From contig OZ005706.1 of assembly GCA_963930775.1 (NCBI GenBank), positions 6,254,428-6,318,427 on the forward strand: a stretch of 64,000 bases of DNA, read 5' to 3'. The stretch is from Cliona cf. orientalis (lineage: Eukaryota > Porifera > Demospongiae > Clionaida > Clionaidae). Both the position numbers and the translations under genes were made by a program. The notes under the pieces are model-generated. The model ran no database searches, was not told the origin of the DNA, and saw only the letters and a list, made by a program, of their open reading frames with translations. Below are positions 42,501-53,735 of this stretch, piece by piece (the first letter of the stretch is position 1; the number at the start of each line of letters is the position of its first letter).

Positions 42501-44780
42501 TACAGTGTATATCCGTTCTATTATTCAATAGCTTCGTCCCCAGGCCCATTCCCAGCTCACTTTGTTATACACGAATACATTGAAAGACTGGAAATGGGCC
42601 TGGAAATGTAAAATATTATACCGTGTTTATGCTAATTGAACGCAAGCTAAAAAAAATTACAATTTTAAATTTTGCGTGATTTTCTGGTAAAGGTTGTCAC
42701 ACACTCCATTAAGATATACTATGGAAAATCCTAGAACGCAAATTTTCTTGCGCTAATTAGATCATGCGTTTTATTCACAGTAATTATAACATTGCATATA
42801 CATGTACTGTCTTTCGTAAGCACCTTTAGGCTCACAAACTTGGAAAGCTTCACAAAGGCATGCGTAGTTATTCTACCCAAAACTATAAGAAAGTAAGACT
42901 ATGGGCTTGATTTAAGCCACTCCCCTTCTGCCCCACCCACTCTTAATTACTCACTAGTAGCGTTCTCCAACTTGTAGAAGTTCCTCATGAAGTCCGAATC
43001 AGTGAAGATCAGTTTAAACATGGTCTCCATGTCACAGGAGTAGACGTCATTGATGATCGTCCGTCCAACATGCTCAGAACAGCCACATGGTACCTCACCT
43101 ACATGTACATGTAGGAATTAACATAACGTTACATGTACATATTTAGCACATACAGGTAGGTATAATATTATGTTACTGGAGATCAATTTGAGCTTCTTAG
43201 AACACAAACTGACAGTTTTATCATTACACAATCGAAAAAAAAGTGGTCAAAAAGTGATAAGAATGATATCAATACACATTAATTTTGCTAACTGACTGCC
43301 ACCGCTGCTACATGTACATGTACACATGCACATAATTACATGTATACTCTACAATATTGATCATACATGTGCCTACCCGTTTCTTCGAAGAGAGAGACAG
43401 TTTCGTACTCTGAACTGGCTACACTGTCCCCTCCAATGGATGCCCTCTCTGGGTGCTCCACACTCTGTGAAGCAGCTACTCCAGGCGACTGATTCTCAAC
43501 TACAGTGCAGTGCAAGAGAGAGAATAGTACATACATGTACATGTAGCTTATTCACTGATAGTATCATTAGTCACTAAGACTACAATACATGCATGTATAT
43601 CATACAGTAACATGCATGTATTTTATAGCTGGAAAATTTTGCCCAATTCAAGAATATTTCACTGATTTCGCCATCTAGCTATACACAATACTTGTGGTTT
43701 TCAAATCAGCTTTATTCACCATGTTACTCAATGAGATTCCTCTCTACATGCACACATCTACACATGTAGCTCGCTGACTGACTGACCTTTGGTAGCGTCT
43801 GAGTTGGTCGTTTCAGTCTCTGGCTTGGCCTCTCTGTGGTTGATGGTCGCAGGAACACTAGAAAATGGCTTCACATCAACATCTATGAATTGATAGTGGA
43901 GTTATATGTAGCATACATACATGTACATGTAGACACCGGTATTAGAAAAACATTACAATAATATTATATAATATTCTAGATGTACACGATGTTGCTGAAA
44001 TGTGTGATTTTTGCACTACAAAGCAAATTGGAATCAAACTACCAAAATTAATATTGGGGATAGCAAACTTTCATGGTATAATAATTATTAGGCAAGCAGC
44101 CAAAATGTGGTAATGGTCGTCAGTAAAGAAAACACAATGTGATTTCCATACCAACCTGCGTCAGGTGGCATGGTTGTTTGGGGCAGCAGTCCTATCTCAA
44201 GGTGAGTGGGCATGGACATCTTGACCCTCGGCACAGCACCACCGCTGTCTTTCTGTGCGTGTGTCGCCTGCTTGTCCTGCGGTCCCCAAAGGTCCTCCTC
44301 TGTCCCGACCTCTGTGGACTCACCGTGAGCCTTACGAGCAGCCTTCACTAACTCAAGGGGATTCAGATCCTATAGATAAGGAAAGGTTGTGAAATTAAAA
44401 AGAAATTAAGGGGCATCTTGTGTAAATAGGAAGAGCAAGAGAGCTAGGAAAAGAGAGGACAGGGCAGAGAAGGAGGGAGGGAGGGAGAGAAAGAGAGAGA
44501 GAAAGAGGGAGAAAGAGAGAGGGAGAAAGAAAGAGAGGGAGTGAGAGAGAAAGAAAAGGAGGGAGGGAGAGAGAGAGAGAGGAAGAGAGGGAGCGACTCC
44601 TACATGATCAAGCAGGCTGTTTTGCCAGCACTTAAAGATGACGTTGTAAGTGATGTCTCTATTGACGAGAGAAGAGAAGCCATACTTATCAGCAGAGGTG
44701 GAGATCTGGATGGCGTTGGGAATCACTAGAGCTGTCTTCTCCTTCGTAATGGCCTCCACACTCTGGAACGGAATGGTCAG
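39527..44780 (-). CDS. GRAMD1/Aster-like sterol transfer protein (5' end not found)
   Basis: Twelve exons: 44604-44780, 44156-44369, 43787-43882, 43377-43499, 42955-43098, 42321-42490, 41876-42017, 41544-41597, 40928-41237, 40556-40657, 40125-40260 and 39527-39745. They join in phase over 1887 nt with no stop. The first exon holds the second half of a GRAM domain (TKEKTALVIPNAIQIST). Exons 5-8 form the VASt domain (PCGCSEHVGRTIINDVYSC; IGEWHSQSDGTRLRDLSYTL; FGPKFSHTTDHQIYSKMGQ; CITRVTHNQTRLRI; CWGLVK; LIERNAGDGIRNYY). Then come a basic stretch, a short hydrophobic segment (LGILILSNMVLYHHLM), a helical tail (HDEWISLVQEQLKSRD) and the end PPPKQDL. GRAMD1 proteins sit in the ER and move cholesterol from the plasma membrane at contact sites. 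The first GRAM exon and the start were not found; upstream DNA has been replaced by repeats and a foreign RING exon, so the gene may be truncated. Confidence 0.7.
39843..39911. mobile_element. Minimal TAGTCTCG element
   Basis: 69 bp, TAGTCTCGCGTG ... TTACGAGACTA, between exact 9-bp repeats gggagtgaa (39834-39842 and 39912-39920). Absent from U1 and U4. A 9-bp duplication fits Mutator-type elements. Confidence 0.75.
42621..42780. mobile_element. MITE-like element in GRAMD1-like intron
   Basis: 160 bp between TA dinucleotides, with an inner core (TTTTCTGGTAAAGGTTGTCA and a following GATCATGC) that recurs in introns of every unit near 5240-5350, 22010-22115, 36665-36780, 60140-60245 and 53110-53160. 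Its ends are weakly inverted. Confidence 0.5.
44445..44595. repeat. GA-rich microsatellite
   Basis: Purine tract (GAGA, GGGA, GAAA) directly beside the donor of the GRAM exon. It creates spurious Ser/Leu/Phe-rich and Arg/Glu-rich ORFs. Confidence 0.9.
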
Positions 44781-44784
44781 CTGT

Positions 44785-44852
44785 GGAGGTGTGTGTATGT
44801 GTGTGTGAGTGGGTGTGTGAGTGGGTGGGTGTGTGTGGGTGCATGTACATGT
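44785..44852. repeat. TG/GTGGG microsatellite
   Basis: Simple repeat just upstream of the GRAM exon acceptor, so on the coding strand it forms a CA-rich tract before the acceptor. Confidence 0.85.
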
Positions 44853-45099
44853 ATGCATGTGTGAGTGAGAGAGGGCATGTACAGGTACATGTACAATGTG
44901 TATATTAACTTGCCCGAGCATGGAATAATTGGCTCATCTGAGTGCACTACAATAATACTGGTATACTATAAAATTCTACATACCATGGAGACTGGAGTCC
45001 CAGATGATCTGTTCGACAATATCCAGGTAGAGAATAATCATCTTGCAAAGCAGGGACAGGTACTCAGAGGGTATTTCTATTAAGAGCACAAGATGGCAT

Positions 45100-45801
45100 A
45101 CTAAAACACTATAAATGTAATCGGCCGGTTTTCCGGCGAATCGGGCTGGATCATACCGTCATTGACTCCTGCGTGGATATCATGACAATGGTTGGTAGAG
45201 GTAGCTCAAAATATGGGGCGACTCGGGGGGGGGGGGGGGATCGAGCCTGACTCGGCAGAGCAGCCGCGTGATTAGCTGAGCCTCACTGTCGGTGATCAGA
45301 TATCTTCTCTGTAACAGTCTGACTGACGTCGACAGTATGCATAGCGTCAATGAGCCTTGAAAGATCTTCGTGAAGGTAATGTCGAGTTTTAATGATGTCA
45401 TACACGATGAAATTATAACCTAGCCCCACCCCTCCCAGCTTTGAGAGAGAGAGGGAGGGGCTAGGACCAGCAGGGAATGGGAGGGGCAGGTACTGATAAA
45501 TAAGGGTTTGATATAAGAGTATTATTGGCTCCAGCTTATATCCTTCTAACCATATAAGCTAGCTTAAAACAAGCTTATGTCACTATCACATATAAGCAGA
45601 CTTACAACAGCAGAATAACAAACATATACTACCATACATATACTAGCTTATACTGCCAGTTTTTTTACAGTGCTAGGATAAATTAAAAGTGGTCTTAATT
45701 ACTATGTATCATGTCCGATTCTAAGCTTCCCCCACCCAAACTCTGACTAGATATAGAACACGTCCACACTGTAACAACAATTATCACAATATCACAAGGT
45801 G

Positions 45802-45836
<35 letters not shown>

Positions 45837-46090
45837 CCCTCTCATCATGACATATCGTAGGACGGGTTTTAGTTACATAGTTTAATGTTGCGTTCTAGTC
45901 AAGTCAGGCCAAATTGTGAATCCAATAATTGCAATCGATGCATGACCCCGTACCATACGTGTATGTTTATGTTTGAGAATCTATTAATTGCGAAACATAG
46001 AAAAACTCGCAATTTGCAATTAATAGATACTTGCAATTAAAACTCGACCAGGTCCTACGGTATAATGTAACTCATTTTTTCCACCCCTCC
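45100..46090. other. Region upstream of the GRAM exon (U3)
   Basis: The missing first exon of the GRAMD1-like gene would be expected here or further right. I found no sequence resembling the first GRAM strands. The stretch 45690-45790 still matches the other units; beyond it the U3-only segment begins. Confidence 0.4.
45804..45836. repeat. CT microsatellite
   Basis: Uninterrupted TC dinucleotides at the left end of the U3-only segment that carries the RING exon. Confidence 0.9.
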
Positions 46091-46100
46091 CCCTCACTAG

Positions 46101-46274
46101 GCTAAGCTGAACTGCCCGTGTTGCTCCACTAGAAAGGACACGGTTCTCACCAAGTGCTTCCATGTCTTCTGCTCCGAGTGCATCAGGAGTCGCTATGACT
46201 CTCGCTTGAGAAAGTGTCCGAAGTGTGGTGCAGCCTTTGGAGCTAATGACTTTCACAAAATATACCTTTCATAG
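46101..46274 (+). CDS. Orphan terminal RING exon of BRE1/RNF20
   Basis: 58 codons after acceptor CTCACTAG|GC and before a TAG, followed by AATAAA near 46287. It encodes [47 protein letters not shown]: the C3HC4 RING and the fixed C-terminus of BRE1/RNF20/RNF40, the E3 ligase that ubiquitinates histone H2B. All eight metal ligands are present. No other BRE1 exon was seen upstream on the plus strand, where the minus-strand GRAMD1-like gene lies. It is therefore probably a stranded exon brought in with a copied segment, although a very long first-side intron cannot be excluded. U1 and U2 lack it. Confidence 0.75.
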   Translation, partial: AKLNCPCCSTRKDTVLTKCFHVFCSECIRSRYDSRLRKCPKCGAAFGANDFHKIYLS

Positions 46275-46289
46275 CACTCTCTTTATTAA

Positions 46290-46760
46290 TAAAAAAATTG
46301 TAATGTTTGTGGGACGGTCCTGCATAGAATAATTATCACCAATTCTAATTTTGTTGGACGGCATCCTACATAAAGTACAATTTTTGTGGGACGGTACCTT
46401 ACATAATTATTTTGTCGAATGTTATCCTACATAGACTCTGAGTATCATCAATTCTAGTTTTGTGGGACGGCATCCCACATAAAGTACAAATTTTGGGGGA
46501 CAGCATCCTACATATTTTGTTGGATGTTATCCTGCATAGAGTATCATCAAAAAAATGTTGTAATTTTGTGGGACGGCATCCTACATATCTAATCGGATGT
46601 TATCCTGCATAGAGTATCATCAATTCTAATTTGTGGGACGGCATCCTACATAAAGTACAATTTTTGTGGGACGGCATCTTACATATTTTGTTGGATGTTG
46701 TCCTGCATATATAGAATAATTTCTAATTTAGTGGGACGGCGTCCTATATACATAGAATCT
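46290..46760. repeat. Minisatellite, GTGGGACGGCATCCTACAT core
   Basis: About ten imperfect copies of a GTGGGACGGCATCCTACAT-like core, spaced about 35-60 bp and arranged in a higher-order pattern with TTTTGTTGGATGTTATCCTG. Follows the RING exon. Noncoding. Confidence 0.85.
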
Positions 46761-47104
46761 TTATGACATTGTGGTGTTAGATGACATTGTATTTTTTGTG
46801 CATGTAAGTTTAATATAGTATCTTTGAAGAAGCTTGGTATGTATACTATTGTATAGTCTAACATGTTCAGGACCATGGTATCTGCTTTCATCTGCTCAAG
46901 AGCTACATTTTGGTTTTTGTTCCAGCTCCATAGCTCTTTCCATTGCTGAGATAACATGCTTTGGCGCGCCGCGCTGTAGAGTTAATGATATTCATAGCTT
47001 TTAATTAATACGTCACGGTCCGTACATTCCAACGTGAAACCCATACGCGTTTTGTTACCCCCTGTCCCAGCTCAATAAATAGCGATTTCCGGGAGGGACT
47101 ATCG

Positions 47105-48218
47105 GGGCTAGACGGTGTCAGGGGTACCCCCTCTGGCACCTGCAGCTGAAAACTGCACATGGTCCTGGGCATATATGGCTTAGGGGTCGCCCAGGTTCCT
47201 CCCTCGAATATCCCCCATCCTGGACAAAGCCTGGTAATCCACCATAGGCTGACTTCGGTCCCCTGTGGCTGTGACACAGAAGCCTAACTGGCTGCAGTAA
47301 TGTCTGCAGTGTACCCTGACCAACGTTCCAGCCTAGAGCTCGGAAGGTCGATGGGAGGATGGGGTTAGAATTTTTTTATTATTATTTTCACCATCTCTAT
47401 GGCCCCTAGTATATAGGCATGTCAGAACCCCAAGAAATTGCCTATAAAAAACCTGCACACATGTAAATATTTATACGAAGTTTCAGTGATCATAATTACT
47501 CACTACAATGTGCTACGAACACCAAACTTGCACCACAGGCTTCTGAATCAGCAAAGATAGCACTACACTACGTATACAGTATCCAAAGTGTTGGGTTGTA
47601 ACCACTTCCGGCATTGCAGGGCTTCAGGAAAACTCCATAAATACCACATACTCAACTACTGTGGCACACAAAATTTAATATTGCTAATGGATAACTTCAA
47701 CTTGCTCCATGTTGCTCACTTCTCCAGAGCATTTTATGCTTCTAGGGGTAACTCAAGGTGCTGATTTCAAATTTTTTAGTAGTTTTAACCATTTTTGAAG
47801 TGTTCGATTGAAAAGAGCTCAATAAGCATTTCACTTTGTGCCAGTAAAATAACATGTGTGCATACGAGAAAATGTGTTGAAAATATGAAAAATGAAATTT
47901 TTGGTTCAAACTAGATGAAGGTACTTTGTGGCCATTTTATATTCTCTTTCGCCAAATTTTAAGGACAGAATCTGATAATAGATATCAAAATGGCAAAAAT
48001 CTAGGTTCTATCATAATAATATTACTACTGATTGAAATTTTTGTTTTCTAATTTCTAAATTCTCTATTCCAGGCCCTGGCAACCTTGTTTGTGCACACGG
48101 CACAACAATTCTGACCAATCGTGAGTCTTCTGAACTTGTAGGAGAGCACATCTTTTATGCCCTCCGGGTTAGGACACGGACTATATAAGAAAATTGTCGC
48201 TCTAGCTGAAAAATATTT
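47105..48218. mobile_element. Dispersed repeat R with internal insertion (U3)
   Basis: Same repeat as at 25556-26012, with about 660 bp inserted at about 47409-48070. It shares the right junction with the U2 copy, so the insertion predates their separation. The left flank has been replaced by the RING-exon segment. Confidence 0.6.
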
Positions 48219-48559
48219 TTCGTTGTATATATATAATAATTGTTATTTTTTGAAAGAAATAGGCATAAACTGCATCACAATAAAATTATATCACCACAAT
48301 GTCATAATAGTTACATAAAATATAGAGCTTTGAAATGTGCATCACATATGTACTATCATAAAAATTCAATACAAAAACGATATTATTATTATTATAAAAT
48401 GTAGTTGTTATTGTGAGGGTGTATACAAAATTTAATTTGCATGGTATAAACATTAAAATTAATTACCAATTTTACACTCTGCAAACATACTATATTATAC
48501 AGATGAAGCATCTTGTGATCAAACAGTGCGTTTTACCCACCATGCTGAGACTTCTACTC

Positions 48560-49450
48560 ATTGAGCTTTCGTTGAATTAATTTTTTTTAATTTTTCGATG
48601 TTGTGAAGTTCATGAACATCAGTAACATTAATTTTAGTGTTCTCCAAGTTTACGACTCACTCCCTCAAGCTAATTAATAAACATGTCTTGGCAGGCTGAA
48701 TCAGCTTCATGTTGCGAGTCTCTCCTGATTGTGTTGATGATCTCGATCGATCACAGTGCAATAGGGTGACAATGGCACTCTCACTTGAAAGCCACTCGTT
48801 CCAATAGTAACTTCTACTCTTCTGTTGTTGCGTCCAACCTGATGAAACTTTGTGGTGTAACACTGATGCTTTCTATAAATGTTCCTTCGCGAGGCATTAG
48901 ACACATGAATGTGTGTGTCTAGTATCTGTAGTGGATCAGAGTAAACGTTACACTGATGCTTGCTGATATTCCTTTGTGAGGCATTAGACTCATGAATGCG
49001 TAGTGTTTTTCATATCAATCTCAGCAGTGTTAGTATCTTTGAGATCTTAATTGGATATTGAGAGTCACAGAGCCACTTTGTTCAATCGAGACTTCTTTCT
49101 CTTCAGCCTTTGAAGTAAGGGTTGGCACAAAAATACGAATTCAACACTCAAAGATTAGCAGCTTTGATAATCATAGAATCACTGTGACTGAATAGATCTG
49201 GCTTGTAGCTTACTAGTGCTTTTTAGTCCATGAATTCATTCTGCTGGGTTTTCTTAGGGTGCAATAAAATAATCTAATTTCAGGATTGATATCATTGAAT
49301 ACCTTCACTAGGCTTCATAGTATCTGCAGCAGGCATAGATCCAGGTTAATTTGGGTATGTGGGATTATAAAAGGACAGTTGGTGGTGAATCTTGCTGTTT
49401 AAGCTTGGAGGTGAAATCTGATACAGTGCTCCTTGCAGGTGGGCTGATCC
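48560..49450 (-). pseudogene. Relic of a COR/death-domain exon (U3)
   Basis: Full-length relic behind gene 3. It also contains a short internal duplication near 48880-48990 that repeats the ATT-CCT-TTG-TGA-GGC-ATT region. Confidence 0.55.
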
Positions 49451-49709
49451 TCATCGAGCTGAAGTTCTTTAGTCACACATTATTATATGGTAGCTTGACA
49501 AGTGACACTCCTTGTTCACTTGGATTGTAGTGGATGTAATGCAATTATAATGGAATTCAGGGTAAATACTCTATGCTCGCGAGAAATGCATAATTGTACT
49601 AGTATCTTTGTGGAACCATTAAAAAACTAAAACAAAATTGTATTATAGCTAAACATAAACATTTTACAAGAACAGAACAAACACACACTGTCATACAAAA
49701 TGAAAGAAC

Positions 49710-50378
49710 TCAAATAGCGCATTTCCCCCGCCTACGTCTTGTAGTCGGCGGACTGTCATGAAATGGACTCCCTTGAGTGCCATCAATGATGTTATTGAGT
49801 TCGTGGGCAACTCTAGGCAAACCAGCTTCATCAAGAGCGTCGATGAGAGTTCTCCAAGTTATTGGCTTACGACCAACCCCTTCAAGCCACTTGATGAACA
49901 TCTTTCGACAGGCTGAATCTACTTCATAGTGGGACTGTTTCTTAATCGTATCAATATGATGATTCTCAAAGTGCAGCTGATCGGCAACAGATTCCCACCT
50001 AGAAGCAATTCGCTCGATCACATTGATTCTTTGGTTGTTGAGCTTCAAACATCCAAGCTGGCGAAGCTTGGGTTTGGAATCAATATGTAGACCTGCATTA
50101 GGAGATGTCTCCAATTGTGGTGAGGGATTGATACTTGCTGATGCTCCTTGTTGGGGCACTAAACGTATAGTTGGCGATGATTCATGGTAGCTACGCTTGG
50201 GTGTAGACTCTGATACTCTTTGTTGACTGCTCTTTGGAGTAGTACTCTCTCCTAGATCGATAGACTTGGAGGGACTCTGTTCGGATGTAGAATCAAGAGT
50301 CGTCAGCACAGATGGGGAATCAGATGACACTGCTTGCTGGTTCAGTGCGACAGTGACAGATAATGGTGGTGGGATGGT
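49710..50378 (-). pseudogene. Gene 3 C-terminal death domain, cut off by TAG
   Basis: An open frame, in phase with the GTPase part, continues from the TAG to the CAI-TGA end. It carries the Ser/Thr-rich linker and a death domain with LRQLGCLKLNNQRINVIE, SACRKMFIKWLEG and PITWRTLIDALDEAGL. Without readthrough or removal of the stop by splicing it would not be made with the GTPase. Confidence 0.75.
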
Positions 50379-52673
50379 CTAGTTTTCTGTCGATATAGTT
50401 GGTGATGAACTATGCTGACGTGCAGCTGTGGGTAATGCTCGAACATTTTTGGTAGTAGTATCCTCAAGATCTTGGGTATTGACAGGCACACAGCCACCCT
50501 GCTCAGGTCTGGAATCAAGACTCTTCAGTGCAGGCGTGGAATCAGATGATGTTGCTTGCTGGTTCAGTGTGAGAGCGACTGACGGCGAAAGTGGTTTATT
50601 TTCAATTGGTGTACATGGAACTGTGTCTTTTTCTTCCTTCAACCATATCCTTTGATTTGCAGCTACATCACCACAGTCCTGACTGCAGATCCATTGAGCA
50701 TTGTCAGCATCAATGGTTGCTGTATGGAACACAGGGTGACCACATGGACATCCAAAACAAACACAAGGCTCGTGGTAGTCGTAGTTGAGAGCCACTGTTG
50801 CTTTACGTACAGCTTGGATAACACTACTTCGAATCATCCCACAAAACCTTGCAAAGTTTTTCAATTTGGATGCAGTATCAGCATTGATATGTACATGTAC
50901 TTCAATGTATTCAAAGGAATCGATTACCACAATATACCCAGGAAATCGGGGACTCTGGATTGTGAATTGGACACAGTTGCGATAAAGACAGCTGGGTGTT
51001 ATCCCATCTGCCTCCATCTTGAGATTCCAAGGACATGGATGGACGTTGTCTTCAGAGAGTAGAGCAACCACAGATGCACAAAACACTCCAAGAAGTGGGC
51101 CACCATGTTTAGGAAAAGTAAGCACGAGAGGAGAAGCAGCGGATGAGTTACAAGGAACTCGGTGCACATCTATCTCCTCCTTTTTCAACCTTCTAAGTAA
51201 GGCTGGCACAAAGACTTCTGTGTCATTGAAAGCAGCAAAGATGAGAAGCTTCTTGAATAGGACGATCAGATCATCATGGATAAACAGACCTGGCTTGTAG
51301 TGCTTTTGAAACTCTTTTTGTGCAAGGAATTCAGCAGAGACAAGAGCATGGTCACAAAATCTCTGCCACTTCTCGTCTGCCATTTTGCCTGTCGCTGATG
51401 TACCATCTTGCAGCTCATGTACAGCTACAACCAGCTCAGTCACCTTGTCAAGAAGAACCTGAGCACTGGCAAAGACAACTCCAGGAAGGATGTCGGGATA
51501 GTAGAAGATAAGGTTGAGTTGATCGAGGTATTTAAGTGCATCATCCAAGGCAGACTCATCTTCAAAGTGGAGACTCTCAGCAGCTCGAAAGCACTCATCT
51601 CTGCTTAGCACATCTCTATCCAAAGCTTTAGCTAGATCTTCAAGCACGCCTTCCAAAGCATGCCACTGCAGGGGAATTTCAACAGCTTCAGCTGCACATT
51701 CAGAGGATACTTTAAGTCGAATGCTCTCAGCAGTGCTTTTCTCCTCCTTCCCAGGATTTTTAGCATTCAGAGCATATATCAGTTCTTTTGGTGGTGCAGG
51801 TCGATAATACACCACTTCTTTCTTGAATTCTGGGAGAAGCAATGTAGCCAGTCGCTCATTTTTATCCTTCCTGGTTTCAGTGGTACACATATGCTCCTCG
51901 TCTTTGTGTGTACCAACAATCATGATTTTAGGTGGTTTTCTCTCGTCTGTGGCTTTCTGAGAGCGAATCACACGAAGACAGTGTTCGAGCATTTGCTCGT
52001 AGGTCTCAGAGCTCTGATAAGGCTTGCAGATTGCCTTACCATCAACATGGTACTTGATCATTGGACGAGCTCCAAGCTCCTGATTGAGCTTAAAGACAAA
52101 GATATACAGAGAAGTACCTCTGAGAAAGACGGGGAGGACCTCAAGAAACTGTGGTTGGCCACCACAGTCAGAAACCTGCACCCTTTTGATCTCAACAACA
52201 CCACCCTTTGCCAAGCAATCTTCCATACGAGAAAGGAGGTCATTGTAGGTTTCGAGGGATGGAAGAACGGGAGTGACCTCACCTTTTGATCGCACTGCTA
52301 CAGCTAGGCTGGAAGCACTATTGGCACCTGAAGCTATTTGCTGTGTGGAAGAATGGCCTTCTACAGCTATTCCCTTCCTATCATGTGGAGCAAGACTACG
52401 CGGGTGTTGGATTTGAGGTGCTGCATGAAATTCAATCGGAATCTGTGAAAGATCTACATCCTCATCGATGTCAGCAGAGCAGGCTTGGGCGATCACAAGA
52501 TCTTGCTGTTTTCGATTGAGCTTCTTCCATTGCGATGGAGTCATCTCGACACGATAGACTTTCACCGGACGTACAGCGAGTGGTGTGCTGGAATACTCAT
52601 CAGGAGGGTCGATATCTAAGATGACATGCATAGTGCATGTCTTCCCAGAACCAGCACACCCAAACAAGACAAC
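50379..52673 (-). CDS. Gene 3 last exon, GTPase and COR-like part up to an in-frame TAG
   Basis: Starts VVLFGCAGSGKT and is nearly identical to gene 1 through DCGGQ, THKD, the COR-like region and the CxC/WIC cluster (CFGCPCGHPVFH, WICSQDCG). The linker has been duplicated: a diverged first copy (LNQQATSSDSTPAL onwards) ends at TAG 50379-50381, and a second copy (LNQQAVSSDSPSVL) follows in the same frame. Confidence 0.8.
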   Translation of the reverse strand, partial: VVLFGCAGSGKTCTMHVILDIDPPDEYSSTPLAVRPVKVYRVEMTPSQWKKLNRKQQDLVIAQACSADIDEDVDLSQIPIEFHAAPQIQHPRSLAPHDRKGIAVEGHSSTQQIASGANSASSLAVAVRSKGEVTPVLPSLETYNDLLSRMEDCLAKGGVVEIKRVQVSDCGGQPQFLEVLPVFLRGTSLYIFVFKLNQELGARPMIKYHVDGKAICKPYQSSETYEQMLEHCLRVIRSQKATDERKPPKIMIVGTHKDEEHMCTTETRKDKNERLATLLLPEFKKEVVYYRPAPPKELIYALNAKNPGKEEKSTAESIRLKVSSECAAEAVEIPLQWHALEGVLEDLAKALDRDVLSRDECFRAAESLHFEDESALDDALKYLDQLNLIFYYPDILPGVVFASAQVLLDKVTELVVAVHELQDGTSATGKMADEKWQRFCDHALVSAEFLAQKEFQKHYKPGLFIHDDLIVLFKKLLIFAAFNDTEVFVPALLRRLKKEEIDVHRVPCNSSAASPLVLTFPKHGGPLLGVFCASVVALLSEDNVHPCPWNLKMEADGITPSCLYRNCVQFTIQSPRFPGYIVVIDSFEYIEVHVHINADTASKLKNFARFCGMIRSSVIQAVRKATVALNYDYHEPCVCFGCPCGHPVFHTATIDADNAQWICSQDCGDVAANQRIWLKEEKDTVPCTPIENKPLSPSVALTLNQQATSSDSTPALKSLDSRPEQGGCVPVNTQDLEDTTTKNVRALPTAARQHSSSPTISTEN

Positions 52674-53165
52674 CTATAATTTAAAGTAGTTTCTTTACAA
52701 CCTCTATTTGACAGTAGCTTATTAAGCAAAATAACAAAGATAGCCAACGTATGTATGGGTAATACTTGCACTACATGTAACCTTAGAGTGTCCTATGAGT
52801 CTGGTGATTTATGTTTGTACATGTAAACAGAATTAATTGAGCCAATACTTCAATTAGACCAACTGGCTGTGATGGGAGTGACCATAACCGATAATTGAGT
52901 ATCCTTATGTTACCATGAAAAATTTCCAGTGTTGAAAAGAGCATCCCATGCATACTATACATCAAACAGAACATCGGAATAATTATTTGCTCTGCTGTCA
53001 AAGGTAAAGAATCAACCGATTTTGCTTGTTTGGCTGAGCTTATTGTATGTACCTACATAAAAATAATACCGTACTTAATCTAATACTATGTATGGAAAAG
53101 AAATACTTTAAATTTTGAAAAATGCACGTTTTTCTGGTGGAGGTCATCAATCACTCCATATATAT

Positions 53166-53350
53166 CGTACTCACTCTAATCATCCAAACGGCCAAAAATA
53201 TCGCCATTTGGTTTTAAATAGAGAGTAGATAAATTCGGGCAATAGCTTGTTCGAGTGTAAATAGAATTAATGGATCCGGAGAAAGCACTATTATAGCAAT
53301 GAAGAAATAGCAGTCCAACTATAGGCTTATCGTCATCAGCTCTAAAGCTC
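53166..53350. mobile_element. Truncated copy of the CCGTACTCGCTC MITE
   Basis: Starts CGTACTCACTCTAATCATCC and follows the left half of the element at 3825-4303, then stops without a right inverted end. Confidence 0.6.
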
Positions 53351-53519
53351 CCGATATTATACCAAATTAAGGATATCTTTCTATAGCTAATCAGGACACT
53401 CGCTATGCCACCACATGATGAAAAGATCTGTTTTAAAATGTACACCCAGTTAAAATGAAGGTTCATTCTATGATCAGTGATGATCCAATAGGAGCTATCA
53501 CCAGACTGCTAGCTAAATA

Positions 53520-53735
53520 TCCATATCCTTTGTATTGAAAGGAACCCACTGTTGTCTCATCCATCCATCAAGAGCTCAGCAGGGAGTGAGGAAGGCAGTG
53601 GTGGTCAGCAAATGATACCAGAACATTGAAATTTTTAATGCAATTCACCATAAAATTAAATACGATTACTGTAATTGTATGCACTGAGGTGTCTACTCCT
53701 ACAATCAAGTATGTTCATCATAAACAGGCTCCACC
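53520..53735. repeat. Inverted block in the last intron of gene 3
   Basis: Matches U1 16130-16320 and U2 30525-30710 but in reverse orientation: the sequence complementary to GCTCTTGACTGG...GTAATCG...CTACAATTAATC is read here on the plus strand. A local inversion of about 190 bp. Confidence 0.65.

Noticed and set aside
44406-44921. Ser/Leu/Phe-rich minus-strand ORF of 171 codons
   Set aside because: Most of it is the GA microsatellite read in reverse; only the GRAM exon inside it (44604-44780) is real.
44865-45083. Plus-strand ORF as an upstream BRE1 exon
   Set aside because: The sequence does not resemble the BRE1 coiled coil and does not join the RING exon convincingly.
46290-46760. Repeat cluster as a possible CRISPR array
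   Set aside because: The genome is eukaryotic, repeats are imperfect and spacing is irregular; it is a minisatellite.
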